A DNA stretch of 64,000 bases, from positions 19,792,437-19,856,436 of the forward strand of contig NC_088313.1 of assembly GCF_910592395.1 (NCBI RefSeq). Reading direction: 5' to 3'. This DNA comes from Lineus longissimus (lineage: Eukaryota; Nemertea; Pilidiophora; Heteronemertea; Lineidae). Positions 46,752 through 59,700 of this stretch are shown here, one piece after another (position 1 is the first letter of the stretch; each line of letters opens with the position of its first letter). Below the pieces are notes generated by a model. It worked only from the letters and a program-made list of their open reading frames with translations, did no database searches and was not told the origin of the DNA. Both the position numbers and the translations under genes were made by a program.

Positions 46752-49700
46752 GTTAGTCATTTCATTCTTCATCTCGTGTTGTTTGAAACCATTCATGATC
46801 TTCTCATTCTTGAATGTAATGAGACCCGGTCACTGGCATTGTCTGGTAAATGGCAATATGGTAAACGTTCCCTCAGGAGCTGGAAGTGGGGGAAGGCCAT
46901 TTCCTAATGGGTTCAGCAAGTTTGTTTCCATACTTCCTGGCGTATGCCTGTACCTTGTGGGACCTGTGGCCAAATTTGACCAACATTACAACGAGTTAGA
47001 TGATTATTGAGTGGTTTGACATCTATTTGTCCTTTAAAAGTTTCAGGGAACTGCATATTGTAATACATTTGAGATTCCTTTCGCCCAAGTCTGGTATTGT
47101 AGTGAAAGGTGATACAATGGAACTGCAAAGAGGTTCTCAGTTATCCCCTTAGACCACAGCCACCTTTGGTGAAAATCAGTAGGCTGATGCCAAAACGCAC
47201 ACAAGAAGGATTGACTTCAAACTAGGTCACACAAGGAGTTTGGGTTTCAGTCACGGAGTGATTTGCTGGAGATAATGTTGTTCAGTTCAAACAGGAGGAT
47301 GACAATTTCAGTTTTGTGTGAGGAATACAATATATGTGAAACACTGGGATAGTTCTACCAAGATTCAGAGGAGGATTTGTCGAGGATACAGGAGGGCCGA
47401 GTGACACTTCCCAAGGCAGGCTGACTGGTGGTGGCCGCCAAGCGTTGATCAACCACTGATGGAAGTTGCTGCCAGGTGGACATGAGCCTGGAAAGAATGC
47501 TCTGGTGAGTAACTGTAACTTTCTCTCTTTGTTCCAAAAGTAATTATTGACCTGAAGGTGCTTAGTCAAAGATTTGGTGACATTTTGGGGCTGTTTTGGT
47601 GGGGAAATCCTCATGGCTTTTGCAGAAGCTGAAAGAGAAGTTTCTATATCTGTCCACAGGTGGCACCAAATGCTGTTAGAATGGTTTTATACTGAAGTCA
47701 GTCTGAATTATGTATAAACATGGAGACTCAGCTTGAAGTGACATGGCTGCCCCTGGTGCATTATACTAAAAGCCACCTCCAACCGTACTTTTTGCGATTG
47801 TTTTACCATATTAGTGAAGTACCCATAAATAGACCTTTGATGTTAGAAAGTGTTTGCTGGCTTTGATGTCGGATACTATTAGGTGGATATCCCTTGAGGT
47901 GGAGCGTTCTGTCGGCGTTGGATGGCAGTGGGCAGAGTCGTCGCCCACTTCAGTAGAAGGTTTTTTCTCCACACCGTTTGACTTCTCAGTTCTAGTTGTT
48001 CTGAAGCCGGTTGCAGTGGGTTCTTTGCCTATAATGGATGGCTCCTTGAGAGAAAGAAATGCTTGGGTTTGATGGCATTCTCTGGCAACCCTGGACATGT
48101 TGTGTCACACAAAAATTTCATCAGAATTCCCAAGAGGTACCAATTTTACCAAGCTTTCTAGCCATCTCAGTCAGAAGACAGCACCAGCCTTCTGCTCACT
48201 GACCTGTGAAAAGCAACATACCATGATTGTCGCCTCAGGAAAACTATCTCCTAGATCCGTCCAGGAACTTCATTAGATCTCTCTGCGACGACAATCAGTG
48301 AACGTCTGCGGGGCCTTTTGCCGCGGTTCGCTCAAGCATTCCGTGGCCTCATTAGGTGAAACTGACGACTGGCCAATCAGCATTTTATTGATTTTGTGGC
48401 GATCCTTTGATTTTTGTCACCTAATGCAAATTCCACCTCGTGCTGGGCTTTTGATAAAAAGTGACAGCGGTGTTGGATGTGATGTGAATTCTGGTACCTG
48501 GTGAAGAGATTGAATGGTTGCAGCAGATGCCTGCAGGCTGTCACTTTTGACAGCATTTCTGGTCAATTACTTCAGACATTCCTTTTGACAGCTTTAACGG
48601 TTGGTTTGTTGGAGGACACAGTTCACTGTAAACTGTCATATATTTGCAAAACATGATCGGATCTCAAAGGGTGAATGGCCGATGCAGAATCTGAAGCATG
48701 AGATTGCCTCAGTGCATATAAATGCTTGAGAAAACATGGAATATAATCTGTAACTATATTTCATGCACAAAATCTACACTTTATCTTGAAGAATCAATAT
48801 TGAAAATTGCAAAGTGTGCAATGCTTAACCTGGTGCCTAGGGGCACTGTGTTGCTCTCTTGCATGGTACGCTACACTGTTACATACAAAAACCGTAGCCT
48901 TGGGAACGTGGTTGAATTTGATTGCATTGTGCGCATCTAAGTTATAGTGAACTTGCTACCCTTGAGAAAACCACCAGATGAATTTGCTGTTGAAAACATT
49001 GAGTCAACACTTGAGTTGGATATATACCAGCCACATGCTTTTTTGTAGCTCTTTCTGTAAACATGGCATTAAAACATCACTGGTTGGACAGAAAGCTTTG
49101 TGAATATGACTTTCATGACCGATGTTTTGAAGATGTCATGAAATGGCAAAGTTCAAATTGTAGTTCATTATGGAAATCATGGTTGTTCTCAATAGCTTGT
49201 ATGATGATGTTGTTGTGATTCCCCTCCCTATCATGAAACAATCACTTACAATCATCCACTGCTATTATTTGGAAGCCGTTCAAATTATATACCATATACT
49301 TGGTCTCGTCGAAACAAAACTCCTGTTTCCATGGCGATGGGCAACTTTTGATGCCTGGAAACTGCCGTGGGGTGATGAGGAAATGTGATGATAAGTCAAT
49401 AACGGGATGCAGCGGGGGTCTGTATATGTAGTGGGTACTTTAGACGCATTGTTGTCATCAGAGTTGGTGTCATTATATTGAGTACTACGCACTTGTATTT
49501 GATTGCCAAATCAATGTTTGGAGTGTAATGTAAGACAAGTGCATTACAGTACTCTTCAGAAGTGTCATCCTTTGTTGTGCGTAACATTCACACATCCTTA
49601 CTTTCTACAATTATTTTAATTAACCTAATCAATTTTTGCTACATTTTGATATACCAAAAGAGATTCTTTTGAGACTTGATAGAATGATACAGTTGATATG

Positions 49701-49793
49701 ATTTGTGTCCTGTTATAATTAGTCCATAAATCTCATTAATGGGTAGCTTATCACAATCATAGATCATGGTTGGATGGTGTCTAATGGTGTGTT
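46752..49793. other. Long SLK intron, first part
   Basis: AT-rich, with no recognised exon, RNA gene or repeat family. Open frames (for example 46642-47010 extending exon 14, or 47811-48098 on minus) lack splice support or family similarity. Confidence 0.4.
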
Positions 49794-50543
49794 CACACTG
49801 GATGCGAATTGAAACCGAATTCCGTAGAGCGCTCTCCGGAATACGAATTGGTTAATCCAGTTTCAGAATGGTCGCGTCACACTGACCCGAATACGCATTC
49901 AAATCGGTTTAAAACGCGCTACACTCAATGCGTATACTAACATCAAGCATTCAATTTAATCTGCAGATCCTGCAAGAAGCAAATTCTAGTACATGTACAT
50001 ACATACATAAAAAAATACAAGAACATTTTCATTCAGCATACATTCCTAGGCCATTCACCATTCAATCTTGGTCTCTGTCGCGTAACAAACAATCAAACAT
50101 CTGATAAGATCAACTTTACTCCGTACAAAAATAAATCTATTCAAAATTGCATGAAAAAAATATTCTAAAAACATCTTCATATTGTGTTTGGTAGATCATA
50201 ACTCTACCATTTACCAGGCATTCACTTCAGCACATCCTACAAGACTAGCACAATCAATTGAATTGATAGAAGTTTGGCGCGGAGAATTAACGGAAGAGGA
50301 AGTGCGCCGGGCGCATGCACAGTGCGATCGAAATTCTTAATTCGTATCAAGCGCGTCACACTTGAAATCTCAATACGGTTTCGTTGATTCGGATTAGCTG
50401 ATTCGCATTCAATTCGGTTTAAGAACCGTGTTGGTTGAAGCGGATTGAGATCGGTATGAACCGATTGAGTGTGACGCCCCAATACGTATCAACGTTTTAA
50501 TTCGAATTCAATTCGTGTTAAAACCCCAGTGTGACCACGGCAT
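49794..50543. mobile_element. Putative non-autonomous DNA transposon (about 750 bp)
   Basis: The ends are inverted: left ATGGTGTGTTCACACTGG (49794-49811) and the right end complementary to ATGCCGTGGTCACACTGG (50526-50543). There are three mismatches in 18. Subterminal zones on both sides are filled with short CGAATT, CGGATT and AATTCG motifs in both orientations (GCGAATTGAAACCGAATTCC on the left; TTCGCATTCAATTCGG on the right). No coding capacity and no clear target-site duplication. Confidence 0.55.
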
Positions 50544-53500
50544 AAGTCTGAGAAAAAAAGATCTGATGATAATATTGCTTATCAGTTCTTTTCACATGCA
50601 TATTTGCAGAGCTTGCTTCCAATTACTTCCTCAACCCACAAAAATACATGTTTCTCTGTTACATGTACTAGATGCTCCATCACATCTCCGTTCAACTTCA
50701 ATACTTACGTTATTATGTTACTATTTTCTAATTCTGAACTGTGGTAATTTTAATTTTCATAAATGGTCAATAATGTTTAAGACGCTTTTTTGACTGAGTT
50801 CACCCCAGTTCATCATTCATGTGGCGGACTTCCTTGTCTGATTTCTCTTCCCTTATTTCCTGTTGCTCAGAAATTAGCTCACTAGATAATCGATGGCCAA
50901 TTTGATAGATGTCAGGAGAAATCACTATCAGCTTCAGTGGCATGTCAATAAAGGTCAAGGTCGGGTATGCAAGTTCGTATACCGACCATGACATTGAATA
51001 AAACAGTGGACTGGGGCATTTGATATTGAATAACGATTCTGATTCAGTCGCCAATAGTTTCAAGATGCACCATAATATATTTGTAAGTATAATGCTTCCA
51101 GTGCTTCATTGATTTTGTAAACAAGTGTAAGCGATGAGTCATCTTCTCCACGCTCTCAGCTGATGCTGGTAACGTTAGAACCCGGATGAAACCACTGCCT
51201 CAGCAACATTGCCAGGAATCATGGGTAACCAATGCAAATTACGATATCGTCATTCTGACGCAGTCGTGTATGGCAATCGCTGCGAAGAATAGATTTGGCG
51301 GTTAAGGATAACTCTGTGGATGCTAGGGATTGTATGATTAGAGAATGTAGCATTTGGTCTGGTGAGAGCAGATTAATGATGTAGCGTTCATGATAGGAAT
51401 TCCTCCTCTAAGGTAAGGTTAACCTGAAGAGATTCATTGCCGTCAGTATTTTCTGTTTCTATTTTGGTATTAGCGTATACTGTTGGTATCCAATGACAAA
51501 TGTAATGTATTTAACGTGGTTGGCTACACAGAATAGACTTCTCATTACTCTCAGTAACACAGTGCATTTCCTATTTGTTTTCAAACAAGACAACATGCTA
51601 AAGGATTTCAACGGCATTGTGTGTGTTGACATTAGTCATTCATCACATTACGTCATTCTGTACCAAACGTTTCACACAATAGAAAATGTTGTGTCTCCTT
51701 GGCCAAGTCTCTTCACTTGAGGTGTCAATGTCGGTGTCGTTGTCAGAGTAAGGTAGGATGGTTAAGCTGCGAAAATGGAGTTGTAGGTGATAGGTGATGT
51801 TCAGGAGAGAGGCGAATGGTTGCTGATTCCTAACACAATCTATGCTTAATCAGATTCGTGCAAAATTAATGGTGGCTATTCAGAACCACGACTGACATTG
51901 GCCCATCACAGCCTCTCGAAGAAGATCTCCTCTCGTGAGACCATAGAACCGATTAACGGACCTTACATGTCCTTCCACTGTACACTTTTACATCTTCATG
52001 TAACGTCATGCTGACTTGTCCGTCAAGACATAATCGATCCATTCTGTTTGTTGTCATGTTAATAGTACGGAGAGGTTCTCTTCATTGTCTGCTATATTGA
52101 GTTTATCGATCTTCTGAGCTCTATCAATATGAATATGGCTAACATCTGCTAGTTCACGCTGTTCAGACTCCCGAGGATGCCCAAGCCCGGCCAGTCCCAC
52201 GGACGTCCTGCATCATGAATATGCCTGAGAACTGCAAATCTTAGTGCTCTTAATATCTGGGTTGGCCTTTCACGAGGTCATCATTTGCTGTCCAACTGCT
52301 GAGCTGCTACATGTATACATGTAGAAAGGTTCAGCTGTAATATCTTATTGGCTCGATCATTCAATATTGATATTGTGTGAAGAAGCCTGTCCTCGTCTGA
52401 CCAGGGTATTGATCAGACAACACAGCTAACTTTGTCCCATCTGCTTGTTTCCAGCCTGAAGGCTAACTGGCAGTATCACGAAAGAGATAGCTTGGACAGA
52501 TGCCTGATTACAGAGGTCAAATTGTACAGAAATGACCTATTCACACCCGAATTATAGCCCTAATAGAGAGGGTTTCATGCGGACAGCGGTATCCTCTGAG
52601 GGGGGTTCTACTGTAGTATGTAGCCCTCGTGTAATTCCAAACCATACTTCAGTATCAAAAAGAAAGTGTCGACTCTTTCTTGAAAAAACTGAACATTTGC
52701 ATTGAGTATGCATCTTCAGCACTTCAGTGAACTGTAGTGGATGGTATGTCAAAATCATCAATTATGATGGCGATCTTGCTTGAAAAAACCTCATCGGAGT
52801 CTGCATCTTACTCGAGATCTTATGGTGGTATGTGGACTCATTAGGATAATGAATGATGTGCTGGTCCTCAGAGATTAGTATCTTTTATCATTATTACATT
52901 ATAGCTGTCACATCTCATGCATATTTCTCACTTTAATCAACCCTGATAGGCTGTTTTTTCTTGGCATATTTGCTTGCATTTGGTGGGAAGATTGTATGAA
53001 AGGTTTCGCAGTCCTAAGGTTGTTGCTGTTTGACTGTTTAATAGAAAGTTATGATAATCAGAAAAACATCCTGTAGGAAGTGTTTTGGTTTTGCTCTCTG
53101 AAGATTTTATGCTCATGTGTTTCATCTGTTCAAGTTGGCATTCATTCAGATTCAGGAAAAAATGAAAAGCGCTTGGTTTGAGTGAGTGTTGGCCTCCATC
53201 ACGAGGGCCGGGTTAACCAGAGATCATTATCACTGTGAGAGGAGAAAGCTGATTCAAACCCACCTGTGGAATATGAGATCAAATATGTCTGCAAATTACC
53301 CAAAACTTGTTAAAAGGTTGCTGCAGTTTACCTTTTATCATGCCCGATCTTATTTGCGATACCATCTGAAGAATCCGTGGCCTTTGAGTTTGCCTCGTTT
53401 CACCTGATCATAAGCCAATGATTATTGGGTAATATTGGCCACTGATATGTCCAGTGGCTGCCAAGATCCCTCAAGGCAGAGTGCCCTGGTGTGAGGTTCC

Positions 53501-54989
53501 AGACCGCAAGTTGAACTGCAAGGTGCATCAGTTCAAGTTTCTCCTCCATCTTTTCCATAATCTAAATGTCAAGACTCGATGATGTAAATCTCAATCAACA
53601 TTTCCTTAGTTAGGTTGTGTTTGACAGTATCAAGTGGCCTTGCTGATAGATCAAGAGACGAGTATGCCTAGATTGCTGTAAACAATCTTTACTATTTCTC
53701 TTGAAGTTTACATCAAAACGAGCAATTGTGAACTGAGCCTTCATAGTCAGGAAGCTGTTATTGGTCTTTCCTTACCTCATCTTTCAGTCAGGAAACCCGA
53801 GATGAAGAGAAATTGATAAACTTTTTTCAAAAGTTTGCAACGCTCCTTAACTGAGCCTTCAAAGTCCGGAAACTGTCAACAGTGCCTTCCTCTCCATCTC
53901 TTAAGTTAAGAAACCCTACACCAGATCACGAATCCTGACGAGACAAAAATGCTAAAGTTCATACAATGCCGCGTAGATCAGCTGCTCAAGCAGTCGAGTA
54001 ACCATGACAACGCGGAGGAATCTTTCTTATTGATTTGCCGCGTCCTTAGCCGACGCAACTGTTGATGTGAGGCTGGATGGCGTATCATTGATGGAGAGAT
54101 GCTGCTCTTTCATTCGGGTTCCGCATCGGTTTGTTCCTAACCAATTTGTCTCCACCCTCTCCTCTCATTTATTCCATCAAATTGAGTAGAGTCATACTGG
54201 TGATGCCAGTTCCATTCCCAAGCTTATTCAGTGATATTCGTCCTTACTGAACGACCAGAGATAGATCATACTGACCATAGCCACTTCTATATCCAAGGTT
54301 ATTCAATGGCACTTGCTGGTTTAGTCCTGAGAAGAGACCAAGACCTAATGAGGGTTGAGGCAGTGATTTACTCTTACTTGGAGATGGTCAGTCCCTCTTT
54401 TAGGTGGTGAGGAGTTCAAATATCCTCCGAGATTGGCAATATCTGCGTCCATTGAGAGAGCACAACAAGAAAGCCTCAACTGATGAGGAAGAAATGAGCC
54501 GTGATGCTAATAATCATCTCATCAGAGTCAAATATTTGATCGATCTCAAGATTGGAGGCGTCCAGTCTCACTTTCATGTTTGACGTCATTAAGGGCTGAT
54601 TTGGATGGCATCCACGTTGTACGTTACTATTCAGAAGTCGTCTTTTTCGCATTTGCTGAAGAGTCGCTTCTTTTTGACAAGATTGTACAGCTGATATCTC
54701 CAATGGATTCCCTATTACCTGTCCTCTTTCCAACCATAATAAGGCCGATATGTTGGTCTATATAAAGATGCAATTATTGTTGTAGCAGAATCTCCTTTAT
54801 CATGAGCTCTTGGATCAGACGATCTAGTTATGAAGATAGCGTGTTCAGGTTATCTTATGCAGCTAAATCATCAACATCTCATCTTGCCTCATCATCAATC
54901 TTTTCCTTTTTTTGCCCCTTTTCTAACAGAAAGAGTAGTGCGAGTTAAAGCCATATTCAGATACATGTACTGTCAATCACCAAATTTGC
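50544..54989. other. Long SLK intron, second part
   Basis: No exon, RNA gene or repeat family identified. A minus-strand frame at 50800-51063 ends in a coiled-coil-like SEQQEIREEKSDKEVRH, but has no supporting splice context or neighbour exon. The rest is AT-rich intronic sequence. Confidence 0.4.
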
Positions 54990-55265
54990 GCATCTTTTTG
55001 GAGAATAATGAAATATTTTTCAAAATTTTTTGCCGAAATTTCTGGGTTTTTTTCATCAAAATTTCTTTTCAAAATTTTTTTATCTTTGTCGAAAATTCTG
55101 TTTTTTTTCCAAAAATAATTTTTCCACAATTTTTATCTTTGCCGAAATTTCTTGTTTTTTCAACAAAAAAATTCTTTAAAAAATTTTTTTTTTTTTTTAA
55201 TTTTTAATTTTTTTATCTTTGTCAAAATTCTAGGTTTTTTCAAAAAAAAATTTTTCAACAATTTT
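54990..55265. repeat. T-rich degenerate simple repeat
   Basis: A strongly T-biased tract of A/T homopolymer runs interspersed with degenerate units of the form TTTTTATCTTTGTCGAAAATT (or TTTGCCGAAATTTCT) at about 30-40 bp intervals. It is non-coding. The frame 54830-55207 through it is only Phe/Lys low complexity. Confidence 0.7.
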
Positions 55266-58200
55266 TAAAAACTCTAGATCATTTGCAAATTGGTGGAATT
55301 TAAAAGAATTTGTAGAAGATCATCAAATTTGGATAACCAGCCGCTGAAATTACCAATAGCATAAGACGATCCTGTGGTATTGGGTCCACAGCCAAACGGT
55401 ATTACTATAATCATCTCTGGCTACAACCAACCCCAGCGTGACATAATCAGTTATGACAGCCACTGAGTGGATAAAAGGAATCTAACCAACCAACATCAAA
55501 GTAAACTGTAATCCCGGCTTGCATAAACTGGAGACTGGCTTTGTCAGATTTATTAAAGCTGGCATTAAACCCGCTGTTTCTGTACACCTCATTTGGAAAT
55601 GAACTTTGCGAAAACGACTTGGAACTGCATTCTCCCCAAATTAAGAGGATTCTCTTCAAACATGGGTCTGGATTATGAGGAAACATCTCAGTGCAGCGTC
55701 TCTGTCGGTGAAAAATATGTTGTGCTTTCTTGAAATCGACCAACTGTTGCATGTTGTCATTTTTGCAACAGGTTGAAAAAGTCACCCCGAGATGTTTGGA
55801 AGGAGGTAAGGAGCACCATTGAGTGATAAATGATAAAATTGCTACACTACTGGTTGCTAATTGGCCAGACATCAGACTCTTTTGATGAAACCAAGCCAGC
55901 CCTAACCAAGGACAAATTCCCCTGTTGAATTAATATCGGCCCTATATATTTGACAAGCGTCTCATATTAATGGATTGCCTTTGATCTCTGAACATGATTC
56001 AATCACGTTGATCTAAAATGACCTTGGGACGCCAGGATCGAGGCGATTTTGAAAATTCATTAATCTTTTGGGTACCATCAATATAGGACTCGAGAGATAG
56101 ATATCAACAAATTAGTTAACACTGCTGATGCCATTGGCACCAATGCCATAGGCTCCATCGCTGTTGCTGAATCTGGATGTGGTGGCTTCTGGGTTATATT
56201 TGTAGAACGATGGTTTGATATCACCAAAACTCTGTTTCTGCCTAAAAAAGGTTTCGCAGAAGTTTTACCACTCTCACTTTGAAAATTTAAACTTATGCTC
56301 AGCTGGTTTTATCGAAAAATTACGCAAGAAGATCAGGTGTCCCACCTCGTCTGTCTCTTCTAGTTAAAGCAGAATTTTAACGAACTCTCTAATTAGATCT
56401 TCGCCCCTGTCATAACCAATTCCAGTTTCACTGTTGGATAATCCAATTTTCTGCCAACATGAACACCAGAACCGTCACTTAATACTCAAAGTGATTTGTT
56501 CTCAATCGTCAAGTGGAAGTGCCCGTATCGGTAATTCATTTTGGTTGCCTTTGGCTGCTACACGCGGGAAAGATATTTTAGTTCTTTTTAGTAGCGCTTG
56601 ACATTTTTTAGTATTCTAGTTTGACAATAATGATTAGCAATTGGTTTGTCAGTTTGCAATGTTATTTGTGAACAGTACAGTATATTCATGCGCTGATATT
56701 GTCATCCGGTTTCATTTGTAAGGCCGTCTCCAATGAGACAAGTCTTCAATAGAAATGTTGATGAAATCGTTCAGAAACAGACACGACATCCCTGAGCAAA
56801 TTGGTTGAACGATTGTCGAAAGATTTTTTCACAAAGACGGGAAATTCTATAGATTGGCTCAATTCCCTGTTGAATCTGATTATCTTATGAAATCATTGGT
56901 GTTGTCGAGGGTTCACACAAATGTTGACTGGTGTCATTTTGAAATTCAATGATAACTGATCCATGATGGAACAAAATGGTCATGTCTATCATGCATTGTA
57001 CACGTAAACCAGTGGTATCGTGTCAAAACTACATAACCAGCCAAGGGAGTCGTTTATACAAAACCCTTGCAGGTAATCCCCCTAATCCTGTCTTTATGGA
57101 TACAGATGGCCTCCAGTGATGTCACCAGGATAATAGCAGGATCATGGCGAAATTACCTAATGACTCCCTTCGGCGCTGTTTATTCTGAAAAACTGGCACA
57201 GTCGGGGCAATTAACCTTGGAGAAATGGGGTAGCTGATGGTTTCTTCCACTTGTTTTGAAGGAAGACTGGTGCATTAGACGTCGGTGGTGACCCGAGTAG
57301 TCTCTCAAAACCCTGGTCTGATCGCCAGGCTACTTCACATGTCTGGCTTTATGCATAAGGTTAGCCACTGTTAAAAATATAGGTGAATATCATAGCTATT
57401 ACCAAGAAGTAATGCTTGTAGTCGAGGGACTCGCCATAGAGACTGCACCATGTGCTACGTGTCCCAAGGAGATGACAAGCGCAGCCGGTACCAAGAATTG
57501 ACGTCACAACTCTGAGTCATATTTGTCATGATCAGCTCTTGTGTTGGTTGTTGGTGGAATATGGAACAAAGGATATGCAACTGAATTCACATGCCGCGAT
57601 CCTCATCTTCCAGTAGGCCTACATATATGTCCATATTTGGATGGATTCCACTGACGTATGTTCTATGTCCTGAAACTTCCCTGTGGCTCCTCTTGATAGA
57701 ATAGTTATATTCTGTAACCCTAAATAGGCCTAGTTATAAAGTCTATGGAAATGCGTAATTGCTTAATATTCAGCATGGTTGCTGTGGAGTTGGCGGCATA
57801 CCATGGCAACCAGCCGGCCATTCACGGAGATGAGAAAAGTGGTGGTGGGAGGGTTAATCAGACTTGCAAGCAAGACTCCCTTCAACTGTTTTCCTCGTTT
57901 CCTTGGTAACTGTTACTTTTGTAACGTGACCTTATTGTTGTCATTATGACACATTCATAAGATGGGATATTGGCCAAATGATATGTTTCTCACCTCAGTC
58001 AATTGGGCTAATTCCTGCAAATGACGGGAAAGATGTTGCATGTTTCGTGTAACATTCTATTGAATGCAAACAATATATCCCTTCACTATGGGTTAATATT
58101 CTCTCAATGTTCTCACGTGAGCAATATTTGCGATTGCTGAAAACCAACGCAGAAGATTAGAAAAAAGACTTGGCAGAAGACAGATGTGAAGGCTGACGTA

Positions 58201-59589
58201 CTTAGAAACAACTGGATCAACTCCAAACATTGACTTTTTAACTCAACTGGATTCCAAGCTGGGCTTCAGTGGTTGAAAAAGTCAAATACTCAGTATCTCA
58301 GCGCATAGCGCAGGCTCGGATGAATCATAGCAACCACTTGTTGTGGCTTAGGTAGATTGAGAAGAATTAGGCCTGTGTACATCTTCAACCGCTGAGGAAA
58401 GGTGATGCTTGTTGGATGTTAGGCAGGTTTAAGGGGGCTATGTTTTGAGGTTCTTTCCTATTGTTATGGAGACTGACCTGACTTTTTGCTACGTGGTTGA
58501 AGAACAGCCTTTGAACATAATAACTATGGTCATTCTTTCTGACTAGTATGCATATCTTCAGGCAATCCCCTCTGAACGAACAGATGTTCCAAAATTCCTC
58601 AGCACTGTTTCTCAAGTTGAAGCAAAAAAATGCCAAGTTTCTGACCTTCAGTTTGCCTATAACTCCTAACATTTCTGCTGGTATTTGTTCCTGATGAATT
58701 CGCCTCGCCAGTTCCAGCTCTTGGAATCTTGTCAGAAATCCTCAAAGTTTGGCAGACGGAGGAAATATTCTGGTATTCTGACTATTTGGTAATTGGTCAT
58801 AAAAGAACAGGTGAAAAGTCCAACAGATCCATTTTTTGGGATCAGTTGTTGATTGCCATTACTTGTGGTAATTTAAGACTGCATGAACTTCAAAACGCTC
58901 AAATCTTTGTTCATGAGAGAGTCACACTTATCATTGTGGGAATGTATTTGCGATCACACGGGCAGACGGCATTCCTTCTGATGAATCATCGAACTGGCAC
59001 AGGATGTAAAGTTAATTAGGAACCTTGTTGTATTCACCTCATTTTGATATCGCCAGGTGGAAAAATAATGTATTTCCCCGACCGAATCGATCGCAGGAAT
59101 GATGTTAAGTTCATCGGAGGTATAAACACATCATTTCAAATCTGGCTTGAATATCTAGCACTTGTATTGACATTGTTTTGAGCCCAGCCAGCTTCCAGAT
59201 ATCATTGAATCAAGCTCTCATTTTGTAAGCAATGCTGATGAAATGCCTCGAAATATTTTGAACACTAAAATTGCCAAATCTTCAATCCTGAATTGATCTG
59301 TTTCGATTCTTTAAATTGGAATATCTCGATGGATTCTCGTCGCTGATTGCGATCCTAGCCACCTAACTCATTATGGTTGCTCTTCACCTAGCCTCTGGCA
59401 CGCCATCGTTATTTCTCAAGTACGCAAATTGGCTGATGAATTAGATTTCACGCCAATATCACTCAGAAAATTCACCAATTTCACGATTAATTTCTGCTTC
59501 TTAGTCGAGAGTAATTAGAAATCTTTGGTTCTTTAAATGGGGTCTTATTTTTAAGAGGTTCAGGTTGTTAAATTGACAGGTTGGGTGAA
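55266..59589. other. Long SLK intron, third part
   Basis: Nothing supported. The longest frame, minus strand 55447-55872 (141 codons), shows no known domain and average composition. AGGCCTA motifs recur (57615, 57726). Confidence 0.4.
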
Positions 59590-59700
59590 GAGTTCTGGTG
59601 GAGGGTGAGGTGTTCTGAGGTTGGAATGTTTAGGGTTCAAACCCTCGTCTGTTGTGAGTCCATGGGCAATGCACTTATCTTCTCTCAGCTAGAGTCTTCT
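59590..59700 (+). mobile_element. Degenerate tRNA-type SINE fragment
   Basis: A B-box-like AGGGTTCAAACCC (59632-59644) is followed about 27 bases on by CATGGGCAATGCACTTATCT. This resembles the TTGGGCAAGGCACTTTA block conserved in the bodies of many metazoan tRNA SINEs. The A box is not clear. No second copy in the window shares this body. Confidence 0.4.

Noticed and set aside
46752-47010. Extension of SLK exon 14 to the stop at 47010 as the normal C terminus
   Set aside because: The added residues do not resemble the coiled coil that follows this segment in SLK/LOK proteins; intron retention is the simpler reading.
50800-51063. A minus-strand frame with a coiled-coil-like end
   Set aside because: Only about 20 residues look coiled-coil-like; the start of the frame is dissimilar and no neighbouring minus-strand exon was found.
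55447-55872. A 141-codon minus-strand frame
   Set aside because: No recognisable domain, no splice sites that would join it to anything, and unremarkable composition.
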